The notes: a model not told the origin generated them from the sequence alone. 64,000 bases of DNA from Paenalcaligenes hominis_A (GCF_041359055.1 NZ_JBGJKZ010000002.1:372001-436000), one strand, 5' to 3'; numbered from the stretch's first letter, positions 8,615 through 17,014 are shown. Made by a program: numbers and translations.

Positions 8615-9355
8615 GTGCAAAAGAGACAGCCAGTTTCAATTATTTCAGTGCTTGAAAAAATGAGACAGGGTCAGACTGAGCCTTACCTCTGTGTAGCTGA
8701 AAACAACGAGGAGTACATTGTAAAAGGGCTAGGGGCGACACGTCGTAGTCAAATATCCGAATGGATATGTGCTAACTTGGCTCTTAGGTTAGGCCTACCT
8801 ATTGCCGATTTTACCTTGGTTGATGTTCCTGTAGAATTGTATGAAGAACTAGAGGACACATCTTTTAAAGATATAGGCTCAGGCATTGCTTTTGGATCTA
8901 AAAAGGTACAGGCATCAAACTGGTTTGAGGGGCGTAGTCTTGGACTGGTGGACGAGGAACTACAGAGAAAAATACTAGTGTTTGATCTTTGGATAAAAAA
9001 CATGGATCGAACACGCATTAACCCCAACCTTCTTTACCAAGCCGAGCCCAATCGCTTAATTATCATCGATCACAATTTAGCTTTTGATCAGGATTTTGTA
9101 TTACGTGACTTTTTAGAGACACATTTGTTTGCTGATCGTTTTACTGAAATTGCCTACGACCTTGTAAAGCGAATGGAGATGGAAGATTGGTTGCAAACAG
9201 CATTAGTTGCCCTTGATGAAATATGTAATAATTTACCTTTAGAATGGGAATGGTCAAACATGGAGTGTGACATTCCTGCTAGCTATGATTTTGATTTTAT
9301 GCGACAGGTTTTAGGTCGTTGTGCAGTAAGGGGAGCATTATGGGAGGACAAATGA
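8615..9355 (+). CDS. HipA-like kinase-domain protein
   Basis: About 246 residues with a short HipA-type kinase fold. Visible features are an ATP-site Lys in EEYIVKG (about residue 37), a catalytic-loop-like segment KNMDRTRINPNLL (about 128-140) and an IDHNLAF segment (about 151-157) that could supply the metal-binding Asp. It lacks the N-terminal region of full-length HipA toxins. An ATG at 8606 is only one base from the ribosome site; GTG at 8615, about 9 bases after AAGGAAG, is the better start. The stop overlaps the next ATG (ATGA), so the two genes are coupled. HipA-like kinases next to DUF3037 genes are a recurring pair of unknown function. A toxin or regulatory kinase role is inference. 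Confidence 0.7.
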   Translation: MQKRQPVSIISVLEKMRQGQTEPYLCVAENNEEYIVKGLGATRRSQISEWICANLALRLGLPIADFTLVDVPVELYEELEDTSFKDIGSGIAFGSKKVQASNWFEGRSLGLVDEELQRKILVFDLWIKNMDRTRINPNLLYQAEPNRLIIIDHNLAFDQDFVLRDFLETHLFADRFTEIAYDLVKRMEMEDWLQTALVALDEICNNLPLEWEWSNMECDIPASYDFDFMRQVLGRCAVRGALWEDK

Positions 9356-10179
9356 ATAAGCAGCTTGCATTGCGTTATGCTGTGATTCGTTACATGCCTT
9401 ACCTCGAGACCCGAGAGTTTGCAACGATTGGAGTCGTAGCGACCTGCCCAAAGACAGGTTATTTTGATTATAAAATAGCATCGCGTTATGGTCGGCTCAG
9501 CGGCTTCTTTCCTGAGTTTGATGCTAAAAATTATAAAGCAGCAATAAATTATTTCGCTAAAGAACTAGATGAAATAAAAAAAATTACTCTGCAAGAAAGC
9601 CTGAGTGCAGATTTTTTGCGTTCTTTATTTACTCAAATCACACGTGATAGAGAAGCGATAGTCTACACCTCAAAACCTAGGGTTCGCTTGGTAGCGAATG
9701 AGGCACAGGGATTAGATTATCTATTTGAGCACTATGTGAATCATAGCTTTGTAACAAAAGAAAACGCTCAAGAGATCTTAACCAAGCGAGTCGTGAATTT
9801 AGTACGAGGGTTGAATTTACGTAAGCCTTTTAAGCAATTAAAGCTTGAGGGTGGGTTGTTTCATGCGACTTTTCCTTTAGTTCAAGTCGATGACACTAAT
9901 CACCCTAGAAAGATAATTAAACCCTTGGCACTACAACATGATGATCCCAACAAAATGTATGAAAGTGCTGAGACATGGGTAGGGCGTGTAAATCGTTTAA
10001 AACAAGTTGAGCAAATTACTGATAAAACATCAGTCCTTTTTGCGTATGAAAAGCCAGAAAAAATGACTCCCTTACAAACAGAGGCTTTTAAGATGATTCT
10101 AGATATAATGGATCGGTCCAATATAGAGTCAACGGAAGCTAAAGAGAAAAAAAATATATTAGAGTTTGTGAAGGCATAA
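9352..10179 (+). CDS. DUF3037-family protein
   Basis: About 275 residues from the ATG at 9352, which is preceded by GGAGG at 9343-9347 and overlaps the stop of the HipA-like gene. The in-frame TTG at 9319 and ATG at 9340 are less likely starts. The N-terminus (LRYAVIRYMPYLETREFATIGVV) has the pattern of DUF3037: a short beta-rich domain describing data or sequence in a family without known biochemistry. No catalytic motif, signal peptide or membrane segment is visible. The rest, with many Lys and Glu residues, ends in a charged helix. Coupling to the HipA-like kinase suggests a partner, possibly a regulator or antitoxin, but this is inference. Confidence 0.65.
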   Translation: MNKQLALRYAVIRYMPYLETREFATIGVVATCPKTGYFDYKIASRYGRLSGFFPEFDAKNYKAAINYFAKELDEIKKITLQESLSADFLRSLFTQITRDREAIVYTSKPRVRLVANEAQGLDYLFEHYVNHSFVTKENAQEILTKRVVNLVRGLNLRKPFKQLKLEGGLFHATFPLVQVDDTNHPRKIIKPLALQHDDPNKMYESAETWVGRVNRLKQVEQITDKTSVLFAYEKPEKMTPLQTEAFKMILDIMDRSNIESTEAKEKKNILEFVKA

Positions 10180-10200
10180 GTAAAACCCTACTAATCGATA

Positions 10201-10225
10201 GGCTTCGTTGACCATCACCGAAGCC
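10201..10225. terminator. Hairpin between convergent DUF3037 gene and yicC
   Basis: GGCTTCG (10201-10207) pairs with CGAAGCC (10219-10225) around an 11-base loop, in the short gap between two convergent genes. There is no clear T-run on either strand, so it may be only a weak or Rho-assisted terminator. Confidence 0.4.
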
Positions 10226-10234
10226 CCGTAATCA

Positions 10235-11161
10235 TCACTCAATATTCTGCGCCTGCTCACGCAGCTGTTCTATCAGCAACTTCAAATCAATGGCGGTGCG
10301 TGTGACCTCGATGGAGCCGGCTTTAGAGCCTAAGGTGTTGGCTTCGCGGTTCATTTCCTGAAAGAGAAAATCAAGGCGTTTGCCAATGCTGCCTGCACGG
10401 GTTTTACCGTGTTTGGCTGGTTTTTTATCAGGCGCTAATATGACGGATAGCTCTTGGATATGCGAACGCAAGCGGGTTATTTCCTCGGCCACATCAATAC
10501 GCAAAGAAAATAGCGAGGATTCCTGCGCGATACGTGTAGACAGCTCTGTGCCAGTAATTTGGGCAAAGCCTTCTGGGCTGATAGCAGTTAAGGCTTCGGT
10601 TAAGCGTTGCGTGATTTTGTTTTGATGCTCAATTAACAGCTCGGGCAAATGTTGCTCTACAAAGTCCACTAATTCGGTCATTTGTTGTGCTGTTTCGAGC
10701 ATGGTGGCCGCTAAACGCAAGCCTTCGCGCTCTTTAGAGGCATCTAAATCATCCAATGCTGATTTTAAATTATGCAGTAGGGCAGGTAACCAAACCTCGT
10801 GATCCAGACCTTGTTCTTGTTGGCTTAGGGCAATAATTTCCCCTAGGCGCGGCGCGGGGACATCGGCAATCACTGCACGCGTTTGTTGCAATTGTTTGGC
10901 TAGCTGCTGTAGTAAATCAGGGTTAATTTGTTGGGCTTGTGTAGTAAAAGCCCGTTGAAAATTAACACGCAGTTCTACTTTTCCGCGCTGTAAACGCTGA
11001 CTCAGCATATCTCGAATGGGGGCTTCGCTAAAGCGCAATTCTTCGGGCAGACGAAGCTGTAAGTCCAAATAACGGTTGTTTACACTACGGAGTTCCATAG
11101 TGATTGTGCCAGCCTCTAGTTCTGTACGGGCATTAGCAAATGCGGTCATGCTGCGAATCAT
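10235..11161 (-). CDS. yicC: YicC/YloC-family endoribonuclease
   Basis: A 308-residue member of the YicC/YloC family, starting MIRSMTAFANA, the typical N-terminus. The family's conserved C-terminus is present: GKRLDFLFQEMNREANTLGSK followed by TRTAIDLKLLIEQLREQAQNIE. Family members are RNases that act on small or structured RNAs in E. coli and Bacillus. The gene is divergent from rph with about 85 bp between them, a common arrangement in proteobacteria. It marks the right boundary of the accessory defence region, as the next genes are all core functions. Confidence 0.92.
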   Translation of the reverse strand: MIRSMTAFANARTELEAGTITMELRSVNNRYLDLQLRLPEELRFSEAPIRDMLSQRLQRGKVELRVNFQRAFTTQAQQINPDLLQQLAKQLQQTRAVIADVPAPRLGEIIALSQQEQGLDHEVWLPALLHNLKSALDDLDASKEREGLRLAATMLETAQQMTELVDFVEQHLPELLIEHQNKITQRLTEALTAISPEGFAQITGTELSTRIAQESSLFSLRIDVAEEITRLRSHIQELSVILAPDKKPAKHGKTRAGSIGKRLDFLFQEMNREANTLGSKAGSIEVTRTAIDLKLLIEQLREQAQNIE

Positions 11162-11245
11162 AGTATTCCTTATCTCTTTACGCGCGAATGATCTATTGTA
11201 GGCTAGAGCATGGCTCGTAGTACACTATGGGTTTAAGGGATTTTT

Positions 11246-12013
11246 ATGACAGTTATGCAGCGTTTTAATGGGCGTGCCGCAGATGCTTTACGTCCTATTC
11301 AGTTCGAGTTAGGTCTCAGTAAATACGCCGAGGGTTCCGTTTTAATAAAAATGGGCGATACTCACGTTTTATGTAATGCCAGTGTACTTGAAAAAGTACC
11401 ATCATTTATGCGTGGGCAGGGCAGGGGTTGGGTAACAGCCGAATACAGCATGTTGCCGCGCTCAACGCATACACGCTCAGATCGAGAGGCAGTACGGGGC
11501 AAACAAAGTGGGCGTACGCAGGAAATTCAACGCCTAATTGGTCGTAGTTTACGTGCTGCATTTAATCTAGAGGCTTTAGGCGAGCGCACTATTCATCTTG
11601 ATTGCGATGTCATTCAGGCCGATGGCGGTACACGTTGCGCTAGCATTACCGGTGCGTGGGTGGCCGCTGCATTAGCTGTAGCCCACCTAAAGCAACAGGG
11701 CACACTGGTTGCAGACCAGTCTGTTATCACTAGTCAAGTCGCTGCTGTGTCCGTAGGGCTTAGCCAAAACCAAGCCATTTTAGATTTGGATTACATTGAA
11801 GACTCTAGCTGTGGTGCTGATGTGAATGTGGTTCTTTCTAGTCAGGAATTGCGTGTGGATGCGCTAGAAATGATTGAAATCCAAGGCACAGCCGAGGGCC
11901 AAGTCTTTAGTCGTCATCAGCTTAATCAGTTATTAGACTATGCGGAAAAAGGGGCGCTAGAGCTCATGCAAGCTCAGGCCCAGTTACTTCAAGCCCATCA
12001 AATCCATTACTAA
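11246..12013 (+). CDS. rph: Ribonuclease PH
   Basis: A 255-residue phosphorolytic exoribonuclease that trims tRNA 3' ends. The single RNase PH fold is complete, with SMLPRSTHTRSDRE near residues 70-84, GRTQEIQRLIGRSLRAA near 90-106 and the phosphate-binding segment QADGGTRCASITGAW near 123-137. Length is normal for the family. The ATG at 11246 follows a weak ribosome site; a second ATG three codons later is possible. rdgB follows within 4 bp, and rph-rdgB-hemW is a conserved co-directional run in many proteobacteria. Confidence 0.95.
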   Translation: MTVMQRFNGRAADALRPIQFELGLSKYAEGSVLIKMGDTHVLCNASVLEKVPSFMRGQGRGWVTAEYSMLPRSTHTRSDREAVRGKQSGRTQEIQRLIGRSLRAAFNLEALGERTIHLDCDVIQADGGTRCASITGAWVAAALAVAHLKQQGTLVADQSVITSQVAAVSVGLSQNQAILDLDYIEDSSCGADVNVVLSSQELRVDALEMIEIQGTAEGQVFSRHQLNQLLDYAEKGALELMQAQAQLLQAHQIHY

Positions 12014-12017
12014 TCAT

Positions 12018-12623
12018 ATGCAAAAAATTGTCTTAGCCTCTAATAACAAGGGCAAGCTTGCTGAATTTCAAGCTTTATTTGAACCTTTACAGCTGACTAT
12101 TATTCCGCAGGGTGAGCTTGGCGTAACCGAGGCCGAAGAGCCTTTTGGGACTTTTGTGGAAAACGCGCTCGCAAAAGCACGTCATGCTAGCGCTCAGACG
12201 GGTTTGCCTGCAGTGGCAGATGATTCCGGATTATGTGTGATGGCATTAGACGGCGCACCCGGTGTTTATTCAGCGCGTTATGCGGCATTACACGACGCCG
12301 GTCAGGGCGATGCCGCGAATAATGCGTTGTTATTAAAAAACCTAAGCAATCAGTCCAACCGCAAAGCGTGTTTTGTCTCTGTATTGGTTTATGTGAATAG
12401 CCCTACTGATCCGCGCCCTTTAATTGCTGAAGGGGTGTGGTGGGGCGAAGTTGCACACCAAACCACGGGCGAGCATGGCTTTGGTTACGATCCTTTATTT
12501 TATGTTCCCGAGCAACAGCGCACAGCGGCTGAGCTCAGCCCCACTGAAAAAAACACCTACAGCCATCGCGCGCAAGCTCTGGCTGTGCTAGTTAAACAGC
12601 TTGCTGCTGTTCGCTCTGAATGA
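12018..12623 (+). CDS. rdgB: dITP/XTP pyrophosphatase (Ham1 family)
   Basis: A 201-residue non-canonical purine NTP pyrophosphatase that removes dITP and XTP from the nucleotide pool. The nucleotide-binding motif SNNKGK is at 8-13, the catalytic region ADDSGL has Asp68-Asp69, and the C-terminal GFGYDPLF and SHRAQA motifs are present. It sits between rph and hemW and overlaps the hemW start by 4 bases, indicating one transcript. Nothing is missing compared with the family. Confidence 0.95.
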   Translation: MQKIVLASNNKGKLAEFQALFEPLQLTIIPQGELGVTEAEEPFGTFVENALAKARHASAQTGLPAVADDSGLCVMALDGAPGVYSARYAALHDAGQGDAANNALLLKNLSNQSNRKACFVSVLVYVNSPTDPRPLIAEGVWWGEVAHQTTGEHGFGYDPLFYVPEQQRTAAELSPTEKNTYSHRAQALAVLVKQLAAVRSE

Positions 12624-13822
12624 TAGATTTACCTCAAGTTCGTATTCGTGCTGGTAGTACAGCAAAAAACAGTTTACTGACTAGTTTGCCGCCGTTGGCT
12701 TTGTATATTCACGTGCCTTGGTGCGTGCGCAAGTGTCCATATTGTGATTTCAATTCACACAAAACCCCCGATGTATTACCCGAGGCGCAATACCTAGACG
12801 CGCTTCGTGCCGATCTCGAGCAGGCGCTGCCGCTGATTTGGGGCCGTCCTATTGTGTCGGTATTTATAGGTGGCGGAACCCCTAGTCTACTTAGTGCGGC
12901 CGCATTAACTGATATGCTCAGTATGGTGCGCGCTTATTTGCCACTATTGCCCACTGCCGAAATCACACTTGAGGCCAACCCCGGCACTGTAGAGGCCCAA
13001 AAGTTTTTAGCGTATGGCGCTGCTGGTGTGAATAGGCTGTCTTTGGGTATTCAAAGCTTTAATGATCAGGCGCTTAAAGCGTTGGGCCGTATTCACGATA
13101 GCCAACAGGCCAAAGCTGCGATTGGCTATGCCTTAGATGCGGTAGAGCAGGTGAATTTGGATATTATGTATGCCTTGCCTCAGCAGTCCGTAACCGCAGC
13201 CCTAAACGATATCCATACGGCGTTAAGTTTTGACACTAAGCATTTGTCTTTGTATCACCTAACCCTAGAGCCTAACACCGTCTTTGCGAAGTACCCGCCG
13301 CTTTTACCCACCGACGATGAGAGTGCATTAATGCAAGACGCCATTATTGATCTCACCGCTCAACACGGTTACGAGCATTATGAAGTCTCCGCCTATGCCA
13401 AACCCGGTTTCCAAGCCGAACACAATCGTAATTATTGGGAGTTTGGGGACTACCTAGGTATTGGCCCTGGAGCCCATAGCAAACTGTCTTTCCCTGATCG
13501 CATTTTGCGTCAGTCGCGCACTCGCAACCCACAAAACTGGATGGAGCAGGCCGTCCTACGTCAGGACAGCCATATTGCTGAACATAAATTAGTGGATACG
13601 GACGATTTGTCCTTTGAGTTTATGCTAAATGCACTGCGTTTACGCAATGGGGTACCCGCGGAATATTTCGAAGAGCGCACAGGTCAAGCCCTAACTAAAA
13701 TCACTCCTACTATACGCAAGGCCATAGAAAAGGGGTTAATTGATGCTCATCCTTCCCGTATCCGTACCACAGACCTTGGGTGGCGCTTTTTAACGGATGT
13801 ACAAGAATTGTTTTTGGATTAG
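12620..13822 (+). CDS. hemW: Radical SAM protein HemW
   Basis: A 400-residue radical SAM enzyme. The cluster motif CVRKCPYC places Cys35, Cys39 and Cys42 as CxxxCxxC. The position two residues on is Phe44 instead of the extra Cys of true HemN, which favours HemW, a heme-binding chaperone that delivers heme to respiratory enzymes, over coproporphyrinogen III dehydrogenase. Other radical SAM/HemN landmarks are GGGTPSLL and the GIQSFNDQALKALGR segment. A HemN-type C-terminal domain occupies about 300-400. It overlaps rdgB by 4 bases. The IS200/IS605 element begins soon after its stop. Confidence 0.92.
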   Translation: MIDLPQVRIRAGSTAKNSLLTSLPPLALYIHVPWCVRKCPYCDFNSHKTPDVLPEAQYLDALRADLEQALPLIWGRPIVSVFIGGGTPSLLSAAALTDMLSMVRAYLPLLPTAEITLEANPGTVEAQKFLAYGAAGVNRLSLGIQSFNDQALKALGRIHDSQQAKAAIGYALDAVEQVNLDIMYALPQQSVTAALNDIHTALSFDTKHLSLYHLTLEPNTVFAKYPPLLPTDDESALMQDAIIDLTAQHGYEHYEVSAYAKPGFQAEHNRNYWEFGDYLGIGPGAHSKLSFPDRILRQSRTRNPQNWMEQAVLRQDSHIAEHKLVDTDDLSFEFMLNALRLRNGVPAEYFEERTGQALTKITPTIRKAIEKGLIDAHPSRIRTTDLGWRFLTDVQELFLD

Positions 13823-13910
13823 GGTTTCTTTCCTAACTTTATCAAATCGCGCGGAAAACCCCGCCGTTCAGGGTGGAGAGGAATAGCGCAGACGCGCTAG
13901 CGTCTTCGTA

Positions 13911-14168
13911 TTAGCTTGGCGTCTGTTGTTGCTCAATGTATTGTCGGACGACCTCGATAGGCGCACCGCCACAGCTTGCGGCAAAGTAGCTAGGCGACCA
14001 GAGGGCACCACCCCGTAGTTTGTTGTGAATGCTCGGATGCTTCTTTTTGCGAATCATCCGGCACGTCTTTAGTGAACACACCACGGCGGTACTTTGTCAC
14101 AAAGACCAAGTGAATGCGCATGTTAAAAACCAGTGTCTACCGCGTCGAATGTCGTTGTTTTTCTTCAT
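13911..14168 (-). pseudogene. tnpA: IS200/IS605 tnpA transposase, degraded
   Basis: Read on the minus strand from ATG at 14168, the start MKKNNDIRRGRH matches IS200/IS605 Y1 transposases. One missing base then shifts the frame; the next frame reads VFNMRIHLVFVTKYRRGVFTKDV. After that a deletion joins the sequence directly to the C-terminal part RKKKHPSIHNKLRGGALWSPSY, ending EVVRQYIEQQQTPS at the TAA (13911-13913). About 258 bp remain of an expected 400 or more. The middle, including most of the HUH and downstream region, is gone, so the enzyme cannot be active. The element now depends on another TnpA to move. Confidence 0.85.
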
Positions 14169-14189
14169 AGGCCAAGTATAATTCTTCGT

Positions 14190-15410
14190 ATGAAACGATT
14201 GCAAGCCTATCGATACGAACTCAAGCCTAACAGCGCTCAGCAACGCGATATGCGCCGCTTTGCTGGGGCGTGTCGTTTCGTATTCAATAGGGCGTTGGCG
14301 TGGCAAAAAGAGCGTTATACCACCGATAATACGACGAAATTCAGCTATACCGTTCTGGCTAATTTCCTGCCCGCTTGGAAGAAGGATAAGGAAACAGAGT
14401 GGCTGAAACACGCACCAAGCCAGTGCTTGCAACAAACGCTTAAAGACCTCGAGCGTGCCTACAAGAATTTCTTTGCCAAACGCGCCGCGTTTCCCCGCTT
14501 CAAGAAAAAAGGCCAGTCAGACCGTTTCCGCTACCCGCAAGGCTGCAAACTCGATCAGGAAAACAGTCGTATCTTTCTGCCGAAACTTGGCTGGGTACGC
14601 TACCGCAACAGTCGCGAGGTACTGGGCACGGTGAAAAACGTCACCGTGAGTCATAAGGCAGGCAGATGGTTCATCAGCATCCAGACCGAACGTGAGGTGG
14701 AGCAACCGGTTGCGCAGGGCACGTCAGCGGTTGGCATCGATCTGGGTGTGGCGCGTTTTGCCACGCTATCGGACGGCACGTACTATACACCGCTCAACCG
14801 CTTCAAGCGGCACGAAACCGCCCTGCGTAAAGCGCAGCAAGCCGTCAGCCGCAAAATCAAATTCAGCCACAACTGGAAGAAGGCGAAAGCCCGCGTCCAG
14901 CGTATTCACTCCCGCATCGGTAACGCCCGCCGCGACTACCTACATAAAGCCACGACCGCTATCAGCCAAAACCACGCGATGGTGTGTATCGAGGACTTGC
15001 AGGTACGCCACCTGAGCAAGTCGGCAGCAGGCACAACCGAGCAACCGGGGCGAAACGTTCGGGCCAAGTCCGGTCTGAATAAAGCCATTTTGGATCAAGG
15101 CTGGTTCGAGTTCCGCCGTCAGCTAGACTACAAACTGGCGTGGGCAGGAGGTTGGCTCGTTGTCGTACCCCCGCACTACACCAGTCAGACCTGCCTTGAA
15201 TGTGGGCATTGCAGTAAAGAAAATCGCCCTACGCAAGCGCAGTTCCGATGTGTTGAGTGTGGTGTCGAGGAAAACGCCGATGTGGTCGGCGCGATCAATG
15301 TGTTAAGGGCGGGGCACGCCCAGTTCGCCTGTGAAGTGAGTGGTGCAGTAATGCCGCCAGCAGCAGGAACCCACCGAAGCGACTCTGGGACGGCTCAATG
15401 CCGCCCTTGA
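14190..15410 (+). CDS. tnpB: TnpB RNA-guided endonuclease of IS200/IS605 element
   Basis: A 406-residue TnpB from ATG 14190 (MKRLQAYRYELKPN), the family's standard N-terminus; an in-frame upstream ATG at 14133 lies inside the tnpA remnant and is rejected. The RuvC-like catalytic residues are all present: Asp184 in GIDLGV, Glu268 in CIEDLQV and Asp364 in NADVVGAINVL. The zinc finger has CLECGHC and CVECG between the last two. TnpB proteins use an RNA from the element's right end to cut DNA and keep the element in place. It is divergent from the dead tnpA with 21 bp between starts, and the frame is undamaged. Confidence 0.92.
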   Translation: MKRLQAYRYELKPNSAQQRDMRRFAGACRFVFNRALAWQKERYTTDNTTKFSYTVLANFLPAWKKDKETEWLKHAPSQCLQQTLKDLERAYKNFFAKRAAFPRFKKKGQSDRFRYPQGCKLDQENSRIFLPKLGWVRYRNSREVLGTVKNVTVSHKAGRWFISIQTEREVEQPVAQGTSAVGIDLGVARFATLSDGTYYTPLNRFKRHETALRKAQQAVSRKIKFSHNWKKAKARVQRIHSRIGNARRDYLHKATTAISQNHAMVCIEDLQVRHLSKSAAGTTEQPGRNVRAKSGLNKAILDQGWFEFRRQLDYKLAWAGGWLVVVPPHYTSQTCLECGHCSKENRPTQAQFRCVECGVEENADVVGAINVLRAGHAQFACEVSGAVMPPAAGTHRSDSGTAQCRP

Positions 15411-15453
15411 GCGCTGTAGGAGTCCCCGGCCTTTAGGCGGGGGAGGATGTCAA
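15250..15453 (+). ncRNA. Predicted omega RNA (reRNA) at the right end of the IS
   Basis: In IS200/IS605 elements the TnpB guide RNA overlaps the 3' end of tnpB and runs to the right end. Here the RNA would end with the hairpin CCCCGGCC-TTTA-GGCGGGG (about 15424-15441) and the terminal GGATGTCAA. The guide would begin at about 15454 in the flanking sequence (AAAAATGTACGCAAGC). The 5' end given is only a rough estimate from typical lengths. Confidence 0.45.
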
Positions 15454-15498
15454 AAAAAATGTACGCAAGCTAAATAGAATGCTTTAACATAATAAAAG

Positions 15499-15518
15499 GG
15501 TAATCGTTGAGTATTACC
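15499..15518. promoter_or_regulatory. Inverted repeat in the glnA leader
   Basis: GGTAAT (15499-15504) and ATTACC (15513-15518) form a perfect 6-bp inverted repeat around CGTTGAGT, 28 bp upstream of glnA and 45 bp after the IS end. It could be a regulator site or a small leader hairpin. No NtrC or sigma-54 motif was recognised with confidence. Confidence 0.3.
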
Positions 15519-15546
15519 ACATTTTGCTTAACTATTTGGAGCCTTC

Positions 15547-16962
15547 ATGTCTAGCGCTGATGAAGTCCTTAGCCGGATTACTGATAATGACATTGCTTTT
15601 GTGGACTTTCGTTATACCGACACCTTAGGTCGTGAACACCACTTAACCATTCCTGCTCACCGTTTTGATGAAGACCTCATTGAATCTGGTATCCCTTTCG
15701 ATGGCTCATCCATGCCAGGTTGGAAAGGTATTGAAGCGTCTGACATGTTGCTTATGCCCGATTTATCTACGGTGCGCTTTGACCCTTTCCGCGAGGAGTC
15801 CACTCTGATCATTAGTTGTGATGTGGTCGACCCCGCCGATTTGAACGGCTACGATCGCGATCCACGCTCTATAGCTAAACGTGCAGAGGTGTATTTGCAG
15901 TCCACGGGCATTGGTGATACGGCTTTTTTTGGACCCGAGCCCGAGTTTTTTGTTTTTGATGGGATTCGTTGGGACGATAACCCTTCTGGCAACTTTGTAA
16001 AAATTGAATCCGATACCGCCCCTTGGGCGAGTGGTAAAAAATACAGTCACAAGCAAAATACAGGGGTACGTCCAGGGCATCAAAAAGGCTACGCACCCGT
16101 ACCACCAGTAGACCATCACCACGACTTGCGTTCAGAAATGTGTCTGCTCTTAGAGCAGCAGGGCGTCCCTGTCGAGGTTCACCATGCCGAGGTTGCATCT
16201 TCCGGTCAACTGGAAATCGGTACCCGTTTTGCCACTTTAGTGCAGCGTGCCGATTGGAACCAAATTCTTAAATACACCGTACATAACGTAGCGCATGTGT
16301 ATGGTAAAACTGCTACCTTTATGCCTAAACCTGTTATTGGTGATAGCGGCTCAGGCATGCATGTGCATCAATCCATTTGGAAAAATGGTACCAACGTCTT
16401 TGCAGGGGATAGTTACGGTGGTCTTTCAGAAACAGCTTTGTATTATATTGGTGGCCTAATTCGTCATGCGCATGCACTAAATGCCATTACAAACCCCACT
16501 ACCAATTCCTATAAACGTTTAGTCCCGCATTACGAGGCACCCGTAAAACTGGCTTACTCGGCGCGTAACCGATCCGCTTCTATTCGTATTCCTTATGTTA
16601 GTAGCCCTAAAGCGCGTCGCGTTGAAGCCCGTTTCCCCGACCCAATGGCTAACCCGTATTTAGCTTTTGCGGCATTATTAATGGCTGGCTTAGACGGTAT
16701 TCAAAATAAAATCCACCCAGGCGATGCCGCCGACAAAAATCTATACGATTTACCTCCCGAAGAAGACGCAAAAATCCCAGCTGTTTGCCACAGCTTAGAA
16801 CAAGCTCTAGAGGCGTTGGATAAAGACAGAGAGTTCTTAACTCGGGGTGGGGTGTTTAGCAATGAAATGCTTGACGCTTATATCGAGCTAAAAATGAAAG
16901 AGGTAACGCGTTTACGCATGACGCCGCACCCAGTTGAATTTGATATGTATTACACTCTTTAA
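15547..16962 (+). CDS. glnA: Glutamine synthetase, type I
   Basis: A 471-residue GSI enzyme making glutamine from glutamate, ammonia and ATP in the cytoplasm, forming a dodecamer. The N-terminal beta-grasp domain is followed by the catalytic domain: FFGPEPEFFVFD near 125-136, the H-rich GMHVHQS segment and the NRSASIRIP segment. NLYDLPPEE places the adenylylation Tyr at residue 400, so activity is probably controlled by GlnE. Start ATG has GGAG about 7 bases upstream. The IS200/IS605 element ends only about 93 bp upstream, so any native regulatory sequence further upstream has been displaced. Confidence 0.96.
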   Translation: MSSADEVLSRITDNDIAFVDFRYTDTLGREHHLTIPAHRFDEDLIESGIPFDGSSMPGWKGIEASDMLLMPDLSTVRFDPFREESTLIISCDVVDPADLNGYDRDPRSIAKRAEVYLQSTGIGDTAFFGPEPEFFVFDGIRWDDNPSGNFVKIESDTAPWASGKKYSHKQNTGVRPGHQKGYAPVPPVDHHHDLRSEMCLLLEQQGVPVEVHHAEVASSGQLEIGTRFATLVQRADWNQILKYTVHNVAHVYGKTATFMPKPVIGDSGSGMHVHQSIWKNGTNVFAGDSYGGLSETALYYIGGLIRHAHALNAITNPTTNSYKRLVPHYEAPVKLAYSARNRSASIRIPYVSSPKARRVEARFPDPMANPYLAFAALLMAGLDGIQNKIHPGDAADKNLYDLPPEEDAKIPAVCHSLEQALEALDKDREFLTRGGVFSNEMLDAYIELKMKEVTRLRMTPHPVEFDMYYTL

Positions 16963-16976
16963 TCGCTACGCTTATA

Positions 16977-17014
16977 CTAGGTACCCACGACAATAAAGCG
17001 TTTCGGGTACCTAG
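16977..17014. terminator. Perfect 10-bp inverted repeat after glnA
   Basis: CTAGGTACCC (16977-16986) and GGGTACCTAG (17005-17014) form a perfect 10-bp inverted repeat separated by 18 bases, 15 bp after the glnA stop. No T-run follows on the plus strand, so it is either a Rho-type or RNA-stabilising stem or a protein site for the following gene. Confidence 0.4.

Larger units (their letters stand above)
13843..15453 (+). mobile_element. IS200/IS605-type element, tnpA decayed, tnpB intact
   Basis: The element lies between hemW and glnA. Its left part has an imperfect hairpin near 13860-13876 and a second stem AGACGC/GCGTCT at 13890-13905. A decayed minus-strand tnpA and an intact plus-strand tnpB follow divergently. 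The right end carries a GC-rich hairpin (15424-15442) ending GGATGTCAA; TCAA at 15450-15453 fits the right cleavage site of this family. The left boundary is uncertain: TTTAT at 13838-13842 is a possible target or TAM. Such elements leave no target duplication, so the ends cannot be proved by repeats. Base composition is visibly more GC-rich than the neighbours, consistent with transfer. Confidence 0.8.

Noticed and set aside
12620..13822. Oxygen-independent coproporphyrinogen III dehydrogenase (HemN)
   Set aside because: The fourth Cys after CxxxCxxC is replaced by Phe44, as in HemW.
15763..16198. Minus-strand open frames inside glnA
   Set aside because: They are antisense shadows of a strongly conserved gene, with no homology or ribosome sites.
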